Assembly: GCA_030267565.1 (NCBI GenBank)
Contig: BRXU01000027.1
Location: forward strand, 1,580,610-1,644,609
From: Pleodorina starrii
Lineage: Eukaryota > Chlorophyta > Chlorophyceae > Chlamydomonadales > Volvocaceae
Reading direction: 5' to 3'
Length of the DNA: 64,000 nucleotides
The notes under the pieces were generated by a model, which did not search any database, was not told the origin of the DNA, and was given only the letters and a program-made list of their open reading frames with translations. A program made the position numbers and the translations under genes. This document shows, piece by piece, positions 43,801 to 58,800 of the stretch; positions within the stretch are counted from its first letter, which is position 1; every line of letters begins with the position of its first letter.

Positions 43801-46800
43801 TGGGCCGATGGGCCGATGGGCCGATGGGCCGATGGGCCGATGGGCCGATGGGCCGATGGGCCGATGGGCCGATGGGCCGATGGGCCGATGGGCCGATGGG
43901 CCGATGGGCCGATGGGCCGATGGGCCGATGGGCCGATGGGCCGATGGGCCGATGGGCCGATGGGCCGATGGGCCGATGGGCCGATGGGCCGATGGGCCGA
44001 TGGGCCGATGGGCCGATGGGCCGATGGGCCGATGGGCCGCTGGGCCGATGGGCCGCTGGGCCGCTGGGCTGCTGGGCGGCTGGGCCGCTGGGCCGCTGGG
44101 CCCACGGGCCGACGGGCCGATGGGCCGATGGGCCGACGGGCCGATGGGCCGACGGGCCGATGGGCCGATGGGCCGATGGGCCGATGGGCCGATGGGCCGA
44201 TGGGCCGATGGGCCGATGGGCCGATGGGCCGATGGGCCGATGGGCCGATGGGCCGATGGGCCGATGGGCCGATGGGCCGATGGGCCGATGGGCCGATGGG
44301 CCGATGGGCCGATGGGCCGACGGGCCGATGGGCCGACGGGCCGATGGGCCGATGGGCCGCTGGGCCGATGGGCCGATGGGCCGATGGGCCCATGGGCCGA
44401 TGGGCCGACGGGCCCATGCGCCGACGGGCCCATGCGCCGACGGGCCCATGGGCCCTCGGGCCGACGGGCCGCTGGGCCGACGGGCCGCTGGGCCGACGGG
44501 CCGATGGGCCGACGGGCCGCTGGGCCGCTGGGCCGCTGGGCCGCTGGGCCGCTGGGCCGCTGGGCCGCTGGGCCGCTGGGCCGTTGGGCCGCTGGGCCGC
44601 TGGGCCGCTGGGCCGCTGGGCTGCTGGGCTGCTGGGCCGCTGGGCCGCTGGGCCGCTGGGCCGCTGGGCCGCTGGGCCGCTGGGCCGCTGGGCCGATGGG
44701 CCGATGGGCCGATGGGCCGATGGGCCGATGGGCCGATGGGCCGATGGGCCGATGGGCCGATGGGCCGATGGGCCGATGGGCCGATGGGCCGATGGGCCGA
44801 TGGGCCGATGGGCCGATGGGCCGATGGGCCGATGGGCCGATGGGCCGATGGGCCGATGGGCCGATGGGCCGATGGGCCGATGGGCCGATGGGCCGATGGG
44901 CCGATGGGCCGATGGGCCGATGGGCCGATGGGCCGATGGGCCGATGGGCCGATGGGCCGATGGGCCGATGGGCCGATGGGCCGATGGGCCGATGGGCCGA
45001 TGGGCCGATGGGCCGATGGGCCGATGGGCCGATGGGCCGATGGGCCGATGGGCCGATGGGCCGATGGGCCGCTGGGCCGCTGGGCCGCTGGGCCGCTGGG
45101 CCGCTGGGCCGCTGGGCCGCTGGGCCGCTAGGCCGCTGGGCCGCTGGGCCGCTGGGCCGCTGGGCCGCTGGGCTGCTGGGCCGCTGGGCCGCTGGGCCGC
45201 TGGGCCGCTGGGCCCACGGGCCGACGGGCCGATGGGCCGATGGGCCGACGGGCCGATGGGCCGACGGGCCGATGGGCCGCTGGGCCGCTGGGCCGCTGGG
45301 CCGATGGGCCGCTGGGCCGCTGGGCCGCTGGGCCGCTGGGCTGCTGGGCCGCTGGGCCGCTGGGCTGCTGGGCCGCTGGGCCGCTGGGCCGCTGGGCCGC
45401 TGGGCCGCTGGGCCGCTGGGCCGCTGGGCCGCTGGGCCGATGGGCCGATGGGCCGATGGGCCGATGGGCCGATGGGCCGATGGGCCGATGGGCCGATGGG
45501 CCGATGGGCCGATGGGCCGATGGGCCGATGGGCCGATGGGCCGATGGGCCGATGGGCCGATGGGCCGATGGGCCGATGGGCCGATGGGCCGATGGGCCGA
45601 TGGGCCGATGGGCCGATGGGCCGATGGGCCGATGGGCCGATGGGCCGCTGGGCCGATGGGCCGCTGGGCCGCTGGGCCGCTGGGCCGCTGGGCCGCTGGG
45701 CCGCTGGGCTGCTGGGCCGCTGGGCCGCTGGGCCGCTGGGCCCACGGGCCGACGGGCCGATGGGGCGATGGGCCGACGGGCCGATGGGCCGACGGGCCGC
45801 TGGGCCGCTGGGCCGCTGGGCCGCTGGGCCGCTGGGCCGCTGGGCCGCTGGGCCGCTGGGCCGCTGGGCCGCTGGGCCGCTGGGCCGCTGGGCCGCTGGG
45901 CCGCTGGGCCGCTGGGCCGATGGGCCGATGGGCCGATGGGCCGATGGGCCGATGGGCCGATGGGCCGATGGGCCGATGGGCCGATGGGCCGATGGGCCGA
46001 TGGGCCGATGGGCCGATGGGCCGATGGGCCGATGGGCCGATGGGCCGATGGGCCGATGGGCCGATGGGCCGATGGGCCGATGGGCCGATGGGCCGATGGG
46101 CCGATGGGCCGATGGGCCGATGGGCCGATGGGCCGATGGGCCGATGGGCCGATGGGCCGATGGGCCGATGGGCCGATGGGCCGATGGGCCGATGGGCCGA
46201 TGGGCCGATGGGCCGATGGGCCGATGGGCCGATGGGCCGATGGGCCGATGGGCCGATGGGCCGATGGGCCGATGGGCCGATGGGCCGATGGGCCGATGGG
46301 CCGATGGGCCGATGGGCCGATGGGCCGATGGGCCGATGGGCCGATGGGCCGATGGGCCGATGGGCCGATGGGCCGATGGGCCGACGGGCCCATGCGCCGA
46401 CGGGCCCATGGGCCCTCGGGCCGATGGGCCGATGGGCCGACGGGCCGCTGGGCCGACGGGCCGATCGGCCGACGGGCCGATGGGCCGCTGGGCCGATGGG
46501 CCGATGGGCCGATGGGCCGATGGGCCGATGGGCCGACGGGCCGATGGGCCGACGGGCCGATGGGCCGATGGGCCGCTGGGCCGATGGGCCGATGGGCCGA
46601 TGGGCCCATGGGCCGATGGGCCGACGGGCCCATGCGCCGACGGGCCCATGCGCCGACGGGCCCATGGGCCCTCGGGCCGACGGGCCGCTGGGCCGACGGG
46701 CCGCTGGGCCGACGGGCCGATGGGCCGACGGGCCGCTGGGCCGCTGGGCCGCTGGGCCGCTGGGCCGCTGGGCCGCTGGGCCGCTGGGCCGCTGGGCCGT

Positions 46801-49800
46801 TGGGCCGCTGGGCCGCTGGGCCGCTGGGCCGCTGGGCTGCTGGGCTGCTGGGCCGCTGGGCCGCTGGGCCGCTGGGCCGCTGGGCCGCTGGGCCGCTGGG
46901 CCGATGGGCCGATGGGCCGATGGGCCGATGGGCCGATGGGCCGATGGGCCGATGGGCCGATGGGCCGATGGGCCGATGGGCCGATGGGCCGATGGGCCGA
47001 TGGGCCGATGGGCCGATGGGCCGATGGGCCGATGGGCCGATGGGCCGATGGGCCGATGGGCCGATGGGCCGATGGGCCGATGGGCCGATGGGCCGATGGG
47101 CCGATGGGCCGATGGGCCGATGGGCCGATGGGCCGATGGGCCGATGGGCCGATGGGCCGATGGGCCGATGGGCCGATGGGCCGATGGGCCGATGGGCCGA
47201 TGGGCCGATGGGCCGATGGGCCGATGGGCCGATGGGCCGATGGGCCGATGGGCCGATGGGCCGCTGGGCCGCTGGGCCGCTGGGCCGCTGGGCCGCTGGG
47301 CCGCTGGGCCGCTGGGCCGCTGGGCCGCTGGGCCGCTGGGCCGCTGGGCCGCTGGGCCGCTGGGCCGCTGGGCCGCTGGGCCGCTGGGCCGCTGGGCCGC
47401 TGGGCTGCTGGGCCGCTGGGCCGCTGGGCCGCTGGGCCGCTGGGCCCACGGGCCGACGGGCCGATGGGCCGATGGGCCGACGGGCCGATGGGCCGACGGG
47501 CCGATGGGCCGCTGGGCCGCTGGGCCGCTGGGCCGATGGGCCGCTGGGCCGCTGGGCCGCTGGGCCGCTGGGCTGCTGGGCCGCTGGGCCGCTGGGCTGC
47601 TGGGCCGCTGGGCCGCTGGGCCGCTGGGCCGCTGGGCCGCTGGGCCGCTGGGCCGCTGGGCCGATGGGCCGATGGGCCGATGGGCCGATGGGCCGATGGG
47701 CCGATGGGCCGATGGGCCGATGGGCCGATGGGCCGATGGGCCGATGGGCCGATGGGCCGATGGGCCGATGGGCCGATGGGCCGATGGGCCGATGGGCCGA
47801 TGGGCCGATGGGCCGATGGGCCGATGGGCCGATGGGCCGATGGGCCGATGGGCCGATGGGCCGATGGGCCGATGGGCCGATGGGCCGATGGGCCGATGGG
47901 CCGACGGGCCGATGGGCCGACGGGCCGATGGGCCGATGGGCCGCTGGGCCGATGGGCCGATGGGCCGATGGGCCCATGGGCCGATGGGCCGACGGGCCCA
48001 TGCGCCGACGGGCCCATGCGCCGACGGGCCCATGGGCCCTCGGGCCGACGGGCCGCTGGGCCGACGGGCCGCTGGGCCGACGGGCCGATGGGCCGACGGG
48101 CCGCTGGGCCGCTGGGCCGCTGGGCCGCTGGGCCGCTGGGCCGCTGGGCCGCTGGGCCGCTGGGCCGTTGGGCCGCTGGGCCGCTGGGCCGCTGGGCCGC
48201 TGGGCTGCTGGGCTGCTGGGCCGCTGGGCCGCTGGGCCGCTGGGCCGCTGGGCCGCTGGGCCGCTGGGCCGATGGGCCGATGGGCCGATGGGCCGATGGG
48301 CCGATGGGCCGATGGGCCGATGGGCCGATGGGCCGATGGGCCGATGGGCCGATGGGCCGATGGGCCGATGGGCCGATGGGCCGATGGGCCGATGGGCCGA
48401 TGGGCCGATGGGCCGATGGGCCGATGGGCCGATGGGCCGATGGGCCGATGGGCCGATGGGCCGATGGGCCGATGGGCCGATGGGCCGATGGGCCGATGGG
48501 CCGATGGGCCGATGGGCCGATGGGCCGATGGGCCGATGGGCCGATGGGCCGATGGGCCGATGGGCCGATGGGCCGATGGGCCGCTGGGCCGCTGGGCCGA
48601 TGGGCCGCTGGGCCGCTGGGCCGCTGGGCCGCTGGGCCGCTGGGCCGCTGGGCCGCTGGGCCGCTGGGCCGCTGGGCCGCTGGGCCGCTGGGCCGCTAGG
48701 CCGCTGGGCCGCTGGGCCGCTGGGCCGCTGGGCCGCTGGGCTGCTGGGCCGCTGGGCCGCTGGGCCGCTGGGCCGCTGGGCCCACGGGCCGACGGGCCGA
48801 TGGGCCGATGGGCCGACGGGCCGATGGGCCGACGGGCCGATGGGCCGCTGGGCCGCTGGGCCGCTGGGCCGATGGGCCGCTGGGCCGCTGGGCCGCTGGG
48901 CCGCTGGGCTGCTGGGCCGCTGGGCCGCTGGGCTGCTGGGCCGCTGGGCCGCTGGGCCGCTGGGCCGCTGGGCCGCTGGGCCGCTGGGCCGCTGGGCCGC
49001 TGGGCCGCTGGGCCGATGGGCCGATGGGCCGCTGGGCCGATGGGCCGATGGGCCGATGGGCCGATGGGCCGATGGGCCGATGGGCCGATGGGCCGATGGG
49101 CCGATGGGCCGATGGGCCGATGGGCCGATGGGCCGATGGGCCGATGGGCCGATGGGCCGATGGGCCGATGGGCCGATGGGCCGATGGGCCGATGGGCCGA
49201 TGGGCCGATGGGCCGATGGGCCGATGGGCCGATGGGCCGATGGGCCGATGGGCCGATGGGCCGATGGGCCGATGGGCCGATGGGCCGATGGGCCGATGGG
49301 CCGATGGGCCGATGGGCCGATGGGCCGATGGGCCGATGGGCCGATGGGCCGATGGGCCGATGGGCCGATGGGCCGATGGGCCGATGGGCCGATGGGCCGA
49401 TGGGCCGATGGGCCGATGGGCCGATGGGCCGATGGGCCGATGGGCCGATGGGCCGATGGGCCGATGGGCCGATGGGCCCATGGGCCGATGGGCCGACGGG
49501 CCCATGCGCCGACGGGCCCATGGGCCCTCGGGCCGACGGGCCGCTGGGCCGACGGGCCGCTGGGCCGACGGGCCGCTGGGCCGACGGGCCGATGGGCCGA
49601 CGGGCCGATGGGCCGATGGGCCGATGGGCCGATGGGCCGATGGGCCGATGGGCCGATGGGCCGATGGGCCGATGGGCCGATGGGCCGATGGGCCGATGGG
49701 CCGATGGGCCGATGGGCCGATGGGCCGATGGGCCGATGGGCCGATGGGCCGATGGGCCGATGGGCCGATGGGCCGATGGGCCGATGGGCCGATGGGCCGA

Positions 49801-52800
49801 TGGGCCGATGGGCCGATGGGCCGATGGGCCGCTGGGCCGCTGGGCCGCTGGGCCGCTGGGCCGCTGGGCCGCTGGGCCGCTGGGCCGCTGGGCCGCTGGG
49901 CCGCTGGGCCGCTGGGCTGCTGGGCCGCTGGGCCGCTGGGCCGCTGGGCCCACGGGCCGACGGGCCGATGGGCCGATGGGCCGACGGGCCGATGGGCCGA
50001 CGGGCCGATGGGCCGCTGGGCCGCTGGGCCGATGGGCCGATGGGCCGATGGGCCGATGGGCCGATGGGCCGCTGGGCCGCTGGGCCGCTGGGCCGCTGGG
50101 CTGCTGGGCCGCTGGGCCGCTGGGCCGCTGGGCCGCTGGGCCGCTGGGCCGCTGGGCCGCTGGGCCGCTGGGCCGCTGGGCCGCTGGGCCGCTGGGCCGC
50201 TGGGCCGCTGGGCCGCTGGGCCGCTGGGCCGCTGGGCCGCTGGGCCGCTGGGCCGATGGGCCGATGGGCCGATGGGCCTATGGGCCGATGGGCCGATGGG
50301 CCGATGGGCCGATGGGCCGATGGGCCGATGGGCCGATGGGCTGCTGGGCCGCTGGGCCGCTGGGCCGCTGGGCCGCTGGGCCGCTGGGCCCACGGGCGGA
50401 CGGGCCGATGGGCCGATGGGCCGACGGGCCGATGGGCCGACGGGCCGATGGGCCGATGGGCCGATGGGCCGATGGGCCGATGGGCCGATGGGCCGATGGG
50501 CCGCTGGGCCGCTGGGCCGCTGGGCCGCTGGGCTGCTGGGCCGCTGGGCCGCTGGGCCGCTGGGCCCACGGGCCGACGGGCCGATGGGGCGATGGGCCGA
50601 CGGGCCGATGGGCCGACGGGCCGCTGGGCCGATGGGCCGCTGGGCCGATGGGCCGATGGGCCGCTGGGCCGCTGGGCCGATGGGCCGCTGGGCCGCTGGG
50701 CCGCTGGGCCGCTGGGCCGCTGGGCCGATGGGCCGATGGGCCGATGGGCCGATGGGCCGATGGGCCGATGGGCCGCTGGGCCGATGGGCCGATGGGCCGA
50801 TGGGCCGATGGGCCGATGGGCCGATGGGCCGATGGGCCGATGGGCCGATGGGCCGATGGGCCGATGGGCCGATGGGCCGATGGGCCGATGGGCCGATGGG
50901 CCGATGGGCCGATGGGCCGATGGGCCGATGGGCCGATGGGCCGATGGGCCGATGGGCCGATGGGCCGATGGGCCGATGGGCCGATGGGCCGATGGGCCGA
51001 CGGGCCGATGGGCCGACGGGCCGCTGGGCCGCTGGGCCGATGGGCCGCTGGGCCGCTGGGCCGCTGGGCCGCTGGGCCGATGGGCCGATGGGCCGATGGG
51101 CCGCTGGGCCGCTGGGCCGCTGGGCCGCTGGGCCGATGGGCCGATGGGCCGCTGGGCCGATGGGCCGCTGGGCCGATGGGCCGATGGGCCGATGGGCCGA
51201 TGGGCCGATGGGCCGATGGGCCGATGGGCCGATGGGCCGATGGGCCGATGCGATGGGCCGATGGGCCGATGGGCCGATGGGCCGATGGGCCGATGGGCCG
51301 ATGGGCCGATGGGCCGATGGGCCGATGGGCCGATGGGCCGATGGGCCGATGGGCCGATGGGCCGATGGGCCGATGGGCCGATGGGCCGATGGGCCGATGG
51401 GCCGATGGGCCGATGGGCCGATGGGCCGATGGGCCGATGGGCCGATGGGCCGATGGGCCGATGGGCCGATGGGCCGATGGGCCGATGGGCCGATGGGCCG
51501 ATGGGCCGATGGGCCGATGGGCCGATGGGCCGATGGGCCGATGGGCCGATGGGCCGATGGGCCGATGGGCCGATGGGCCGATGGGCCGATGGGCCGATGG
51601 GCCGATGGGCCGATGGGCCGATGGGCCGATGGGCCGATGGGCCGATGGGCCGATGGGCCGATGGGCCGATGGGCCGATGGGCCGATGGGCCGATGGGCCG
51701 ATGGGCCGATGGGCCGATGGGCCGATGGGCCGATGGGCCGATGGGCCGATGGGCCGATGGGCCGATGGGCCGATGGGCCGATGGGCCGATGGGCCGATGG
51801 GCCGATGGGCCGATGGGCCGATGGGCCGATGGGCCGATGGGCCGATGGGCCGATGGGCCGATGGGCCGATGGGCCGATGGGCCGATGGGCCGATGGGCCG
51901 ATGGGCCGATGGGCCGATGGGCCGATGGGCCGATGGGCCGATGGGCCGATGGGCCGATGGGCCGATGGGCCGATGGGCCGATGGGCCGATGGGCCGATGG
52001 GCCGATGGGCCGATGGGCCGATGGGCCGATGGGCCGATGGGCCGATGGGCCGATGGGCCGATGGGCCGATGGGCCGATGGGCCGATGGGCCGATGGGCCG
52101 ATGGGCCGATGGGCCGATGGGCCGATGGGCCGATGGGCCGATGGGCCGATGGGCCGATGGGCCGATGGGCCGATGGGCCGATGGGCCGATGGGCCGATGG
52201 GCCGATGGGCCGATGGGCCGATGGGCCGATGGGCCGATGGGCCGACGGGCCCATGCGCCGACGGGCCCATGGGCCCTCGGGCCGACGGGCCGCTGGGCCG
52301 ACGGGCCGCTGGGCCGACGGGCCGCTGGGCCGACGGGCCGATGGGCCGCTGGTCCGCTGGGCCGCTGGGCCGCTGGGCCGCTGGGCCGCTGGGCCGCTGG
52401 GCCGCTGGGCCGCTGGGCCGCTGGGCCGCTGGGCCGCTGGGCCGCTGGGCCGCTGGGCCGCTGGGCCGCTGGGCCGCTGGGCCGATGGGCCGATGGGCCG
52501 ATGGGCCGATGGGCCTATGGGCCGATGGGCCGATGGGCCGATGGGCCGATGGGCCGATGGGCCGATGGGCCGATGGGCCGATGGGCCGATGGGCTGCTGG
52601 GCCGCTGGGCCGATGGGCCGATGGGCCGCTGGGCCGCTGGGCCCACGGGCGGACGGGCCGATGGGCCGATGGGCCGACGGGCCGATGGGCCGACGGACCG
52701 ATGGGCCGATGGGCCGATGGGCCGATGGGCCGATGGGCCGATGGGCCGATGGGCCGATGGGCCGATGGGCCGCTGGGCCGCTGGGCCGCTGGGCTGCTGG

Positions 52801-55800
52801 GCCGCTGGGCCGCTGGGCCGCTGGGCCCACGGGCCGACGGGCCGATGGGGCGATGGGCCGACGGGCCGATGGGCCGACGGGCCGCTGGGCCGATGGGCCG
52901 CTGGGCCGATGGGCCGATGGGCCGCTGGGCCGCTGGGCCGATGGGCCGCTGGGCCGCTGGGCCGCTGGGCCGCTGGGCCGCTGGGCCGCTGGGCCGCTGG
53001 GCCGATGGGCCGATGGGCCGATGGGCCGATGGGCCGATGGGCCGATGGGCCGATGGGCCGATGGGCCGATGGGCCGATGGGCCGATGGGCCGATGGGCCG
53101 ATGGGCCGATGGGCCGATGGGCCGATGGGCCGATGGGCCGATGGGCCGATGGGCCGATGGGCCGATGGGCCGATGGGCCGATGGGCCGATGGGCCGATGG
53201 GCCGATGGGCCGATGGGCCGATGGGCCGATGGGCCGATGGGCCGATGGGCCGATGGGCCGATGGGCCGATGGGCCGATGGGCCGATGGGCCGATGGGCCG
53301 ATGGGCCGATGGGCCGATGGGCCGATGGGCCGATGGGCCGATGGGCCGATGGGCCGATGGGCCGATGGGCCGATGGGCCGATGGGCCGATGGGCCGATGG
53401 GCCGATGGGCCGATGGGCCGATGGGCCGATGGGCCGATGGGCCGATGGGCCGATGGGCCGATGGGCCGATGGGCCGATGGGCCGATGGGCCGATGGGCCG
53501 ATGGGCCGATGGGCCGATGGGCCGATGGGCCGATGGGCCGATGGGCCGATGGGCCGATGGGCCGATGGGCCGATGGGCCGATGGGCCGATGGGCCGATGG
53601 GCCGATGGGCCGATGGGCCGATGGGCCGATGGGCCGATGGGCCGATGGGCCGATGGGCCGATGGGCCGATGGGCCGATGGGCCGATGGGCCGATGGGCCG
53701 ATGGGCCGATGGGCCGATGGGCCGATGGGCCGATGGGCCGATGGGCCGATGGGCCGATGGGCCGATGGGCCGATGGGCCGATGGGCCGATGGGCCGATGG
53801 GCCGATGGGCCGATGGGCCGATGGGCCGATGGGCCGATGGGCCGATGGGCCGATGGGCCGATGGGCCGACGGGCCCATGCGCCGACGGGCCCATGGGCCC
53901 TCGGGCCGACGGGCCGCTGGGCCGACGGGCCGCTGGGCCGACGGGCCGCTGGGCCGACGGGCCGCTGGGCCGACGGGCCGCTGGGCCGCTGGGCCGCTGG
54001 GCCGCTGGGCCGCTGGGCCGCTGGGCCGCTGGGCCGCTGGGCCGCTGGGCCGCTGGGCCGCTGGGCCGCTGGGCCGCTGGGCCGCTGGGCCGCTGGGCCG
54101 CTGGGCCGCTGGGCCGCTGGGCCGCTGGGCCGCTGGGCCGCTGGGCCGCTGGGCTGCTGGGCCGCTGGGCAGCTGGGCCGCTGGGCCGCTGGGCCGATGG
54201 GCCGATGGGCCGATGGGCCGATGGGCCGATGGGCCGATGGGCCGACGGGCCCATGCGCCGACGGGCCCATGGGCCCTCGGGCCGACGGGCCGCTGGGCCG
54301 ACGGGCCGCTGGGCCGACGGGCCGATGGGCCGCTGGGCCGCTGGGCCGCTGGGCCGCTGGGCCGCTGGGCTGCTGGGCCGCTGGGCCGCTGGGCCGCTGG
54401 GCCGCTGGGCCGCTGGGCCGCTGGGCCGCTGGGCCGATGGGCCGCTGGGCCGATGGGCCGCTGGGCCGATGGGCCGATGGGCCGATGGGCCGATGGGCTG
54501 ATGGGCCGATGGGCCGATGGGCCGATGGGCCGATGGGCCGATGGGCCGATGGGCCGATGGGCCGATGGGCCGATGGGCCGATGGGCCGATGGGCCGATGG
54601 GCCGATGGGCCGATGGGCCGATGGGCCGATGGGCCGATGGGCCGATGGGCCGATGGGCCGATGGGCCGATGGGCCGATGGGCCGATGGGCCGATGGGCCG
54701 ATGGGCCGATGGGCCGATGGGCCGATGGGCCGATGGGCCGATGGGCCGATGGGCCGATGGGCCGATGGGCCGATGGGCCGACGGGCCCATGCGCCGACGG
54801 GCCCATGGGCCCTCGGGCCGACGGGCCGCTGGGCCGACGGGCCGCTGGGCCGACGGGCCGCTGGGCCGACGGGCCGCTGGGCCGCTGGGCCGCTGGGCCG
54901 CTGGGCCGCTGGGCCGCTGGGCCGCTGGGCCGCTGGGCCGCTGGGCCGCTGGGCCGCTGGGCCGCTGGGCCGCTGGGCCGCTGGGCCGCTGGGCCGCTGG
55001 GCCGCTGGGCCGCTGGGCCGCTGGGCCGCTGGGCCGCTGGGCCGCTGGGCCGCTGGGCTGCTGGGCCGCTGGGCAGCTGGGCCGCTGGGCCGATGGGCCG
55101 ATGGGCCGATGGGCCGATGGGCCGATGGGCCGATGGGCCGACGGGCCCATGCGCCGACGGGCCCATGGGCCCTCGGGCCGACGGGCCGCTGGGCCGACGG
55201 GCCGCTGGGCCGACGGGCCGATGGGCCGCTGGGCCGATGGGCCGCTGGGCCGCTGGGCCGCTGGGCTGCTGGGCCGCTGGGCCGCTGGGCCGCTGGGCCG
55301 CTGGGCCGCTGGGCCGCTGGGCCGCTGGGCCGCTGGGCCGATGGGCCGCTGGGCCGCTGGGCCGCTGGGCCGATGGGCCGATGGGCCGATGGGCCGATGG
55401 GCCGATGGGCCGATGGGCCGATGGGCCGATGGGCCGATGGGCCGATGGGCCGATGGGCCGATGGGCCGATGGGCCGATGGGCCGATGGGCCGATGGGCCG
55501 ATGGGCCGATGGGCCGATGGGCCGATGGGCCGATGGGCCGATGGGCCGATGGGCCGATGGGCCGATGGGCCGATGGGCCGATGGGCCGATGGGCCGATGG
55601 GCCGATGGGCCGATGGGCCGATGGGCCGATGGGCCGACGGGCCCATGCGCCGACGGGCCCATGGGCCCTCGGGCCGACGGGCCGCTGGGCCGACGGGCCG
55701 CTGGGCCGACGGGCCGCTGGGCCGACGGGCCGCTGGGCCGCTGGGCCGCTGGGCCGCTGGGCCGCTGGGCCGCTGGGCCGCTGGGCCGCTGGGCCGCTGG

Positions 55801-58800
55801 GCCGCTGGGCCGCTGGGCCGCTGGGCCGCTGGGCCGCTGGGCCGCTGGGCCGCTGGGCCGCTGGGCCGCTGGGCCGCTGGGCCGCTGGGCCGCTGGGCCG
55901 CTGGGCCGCTGGGCTGCTGGGCCGCTGGGCAGCTGGGCCGCTGGGCCGATGGGCCGATGGGCCGATGGGCCGATGGGCCGATGGGCCGATGGGCCGACGG
56001 GCCCATGCGCCGACGGGCCCATGGGCCCTCGGGCCGACGGGCCGCTGGGCCGACGGGCCGCTGGGCCGACGGGCCGATGGGCCGCTGGGCCGCTGGGCCG
56101 CTGGGCCGCTGGGCCGCTGGGCCGCTGGGCCGCTGGGCCGCTGGGCCGCTGGGCCGCTGGGCCGCTGGGCCGCTGGGCCGCTGGGCCGCTGGGCCGATGG
56201 GCCGATGGGCCGATGGGCCGATGGGCCGATGGGCCGCTGGGCCGCTGGGCCGCTGGGCTGCTGGGCCGCTGGGCCGCTGGGCCGCTGGGCCGCTGGGCCG
56301 CTGGGCCGCTGGGCCGCTGGGCCGCTGGGCCGCTGGGCCGATGGGCCGCTGGGCCGATGGGCCGCTGGGCCGCTGGGCCGATGGGCCGATGGGCCGATGG
56401 GCTGATGGGCCGATGGGCCGATGGGCCGATGGGCCGCTGGGCTGCTGGGCCGCTGGGCAGCTGGGCCGCTGGGCCGATGGGCTGATGGGCCGATGGGCCG
56501 ATGGGCCGATGGGCCGATGGGCCGATGGGCCGATGGGCCGATGGGCCGATGGGCCGATGGGCCGATGGGCCGATGGGCCGACGGGCCCATGCGCCGACGG
56601 GCCCATGGGCCCTCGGGCCGACGGGCCGATGGGCCGACGGGCCGCTGGGCCGACGGGCCGCTGGGCCGACGGGCCGCTGGGCCGCTGGGCCGCTGGGCCG
56701 CTGGGCCGCTGGGCCGATGGGCCGCTGGGCCGCTGGGCCGCTGGGCCGCTGGGCCGCTGGGCCGCTGGGCCGCTGGGCCGCTGGGCCGCTGGGCCGCTGG
56801 GCCGCTGGGCCGCTGGGCCGCTGGGCCGCTGGGCCGCTGGGCGGCTGGGCCGCTGGGCAGCTGGGCCGCTGGGCCGATGGGCTGATGGGCCGATGGGCCG
56901 ATGGGCCGATGGGCCGATGGGCCGATGGGCCGACGGGCCCATGCGCCGACGGGCCCATGGGCCCTCGGGCCGACGGGCCGCTGGGCCGACGGGCCGCTGG
57001 GCCGACGGGCCGATGGGCCGCTGGGCCGCTGGGCCGCTGGGCCGCTGGGCCGCTGGGCCGCTGGGCCGCTGGGCCGCTGGGCCGCTGGGCCGCTGGGCCG
57101 CTGGGCCGCTGGGCCGCTGGGCCGATGGGCCGATGGGCCGATGGGCCGATGGGCCGATGGGCCGATGGGCCGATGGGCCGATGGGCTGATGGGCCGATGG
57201 GCCGATGGGCCGATGGGCCGATGGGCCGATGGGCCGATGGGCCGGGCCGATGGGCCGATGGGCCGATGGGCCGATGGGCCGATGGGCCGATGGGCCGATG
57301 GGCCGATGGGCCGATGGGCCGATGGGCCGATGGGCCGATGGGCCGATGGGCCGATGGGCCGATGGGCCGATGGGCCGATGGGCCGATGGGCCGATGGGCC
57401 GATGGGCCGATGGGCCGATGGGCCGATGGGCCGTTGGGCCGATGGGCCGATGGGCCGATGGGCCGATGGGCCGATGGGCCGATGGGCCGATGGGCCGATG
57501 GGCCGATGGGCCGATGGGCCGATGGGCCGATGGGCCGATGGGCCGATGGGCCGATGGGCCGATGGGCCGATGGGCCGATGGGCCGATGGGCCGACGGGCC
57601 CATGCGCCGACGGGCCCATGGGCCCTCGGGCCGACGGGCCGCTGGGCCGACGGGCCGCTGGGCCGACGGGCCGCTGGGCCGACGGGCCGCTGGGCCGCTG
57701 GGCCGCTGGGCCGCTGGGCCGCTGGGCCTCTGGGCCGCTGGGCCGCTGGGCCGCTGGGCCGCTGGGCCGCTGGGCCGCTGGGCCGCTGGGCCGCTGGGCC
57801 GCTGGGCCGCTGGGCCGCTGGGCCGCTGGGCCGCTGGGCCGCTGGGCTGCTGGGCCGCTGGGCAGCTGGGCCGCTGGGCCGCTGGGCCGATGGGCCGATG
57901 GGCCGATGGGCCGATGGGCCGATGGGCCGATGGGCCGACGGGCCCATGCGCCGACGGGCCCATGGGCCCTCGGGCCGACGGGCCGCTGGGCCGACGGGCC
58001 GCTGGGCCGACGGGCCGATGGGCCGCTGGGCCGCTGGGCCGCTGGGCCGCTGGGCCGCTGGGCTGCTGGGCCGCTGGGCCGCTGGGCCGCTGGGCCGCTG
58101 GGCCGCTGGGCCGATGGGCCGCTGGGCCGATGGGCCGCTGGGCCGATGGGCCGATGGGCCGATGGGCCGATGGGCTGATGGGCCGATGGGCCGATGGGCC
58201 GATGGGCCGATGGGCCGATGGGCCGATGGGCCGATGGGCCGATGGGCCGATGGGCCGATGGGCCGATGGGCCGATGGGCCGATGGGCCGATGGGCCGATG
58301 GGCCGATGGGCCGATGGGCCGATGGGCCGATGGGCCGATGGGCCGATGGGCCGATGGGCCGATGGGCCGATGGGCCGATGGGCCGATGGGCCGACGGGCC
58401 CATGCGCCGACGGGCCCATGGGCCCTCGGGCCGACGGGCCGCTGGGCCGACGGGCCGCTGGGCCGACGGGCCGCTGGGCCGACGGGCCGCTGGGCCGCTG
58501 GGCCGCTGGGCCGCTGGGCCGCTGGGCCGCTGGGCCGCTGGGCCGCTGGGCCGCTGGGCCGCTGGGCCGCTGGGCCGCTGGGCCGCTGGGCCGCTGGGCC
58601 GCTGGGCTGCTGGGCCGCTGGGCCGCTGGGCCGCTAGGCCGCTGGGCTGCTGGGCCGCTGGGCAGCTGGGCCGCTGGGCCGATGGGCCGATGGGCCGATG
58701 GGCCGATGGGCCGATGGGCCGATGGGCCGACGGGCCCATGCGCCGACGGGCCCATGGGCCCTCGGGCCGACGGGCCGCTGGGCCGACGGGCCGCTGGGCC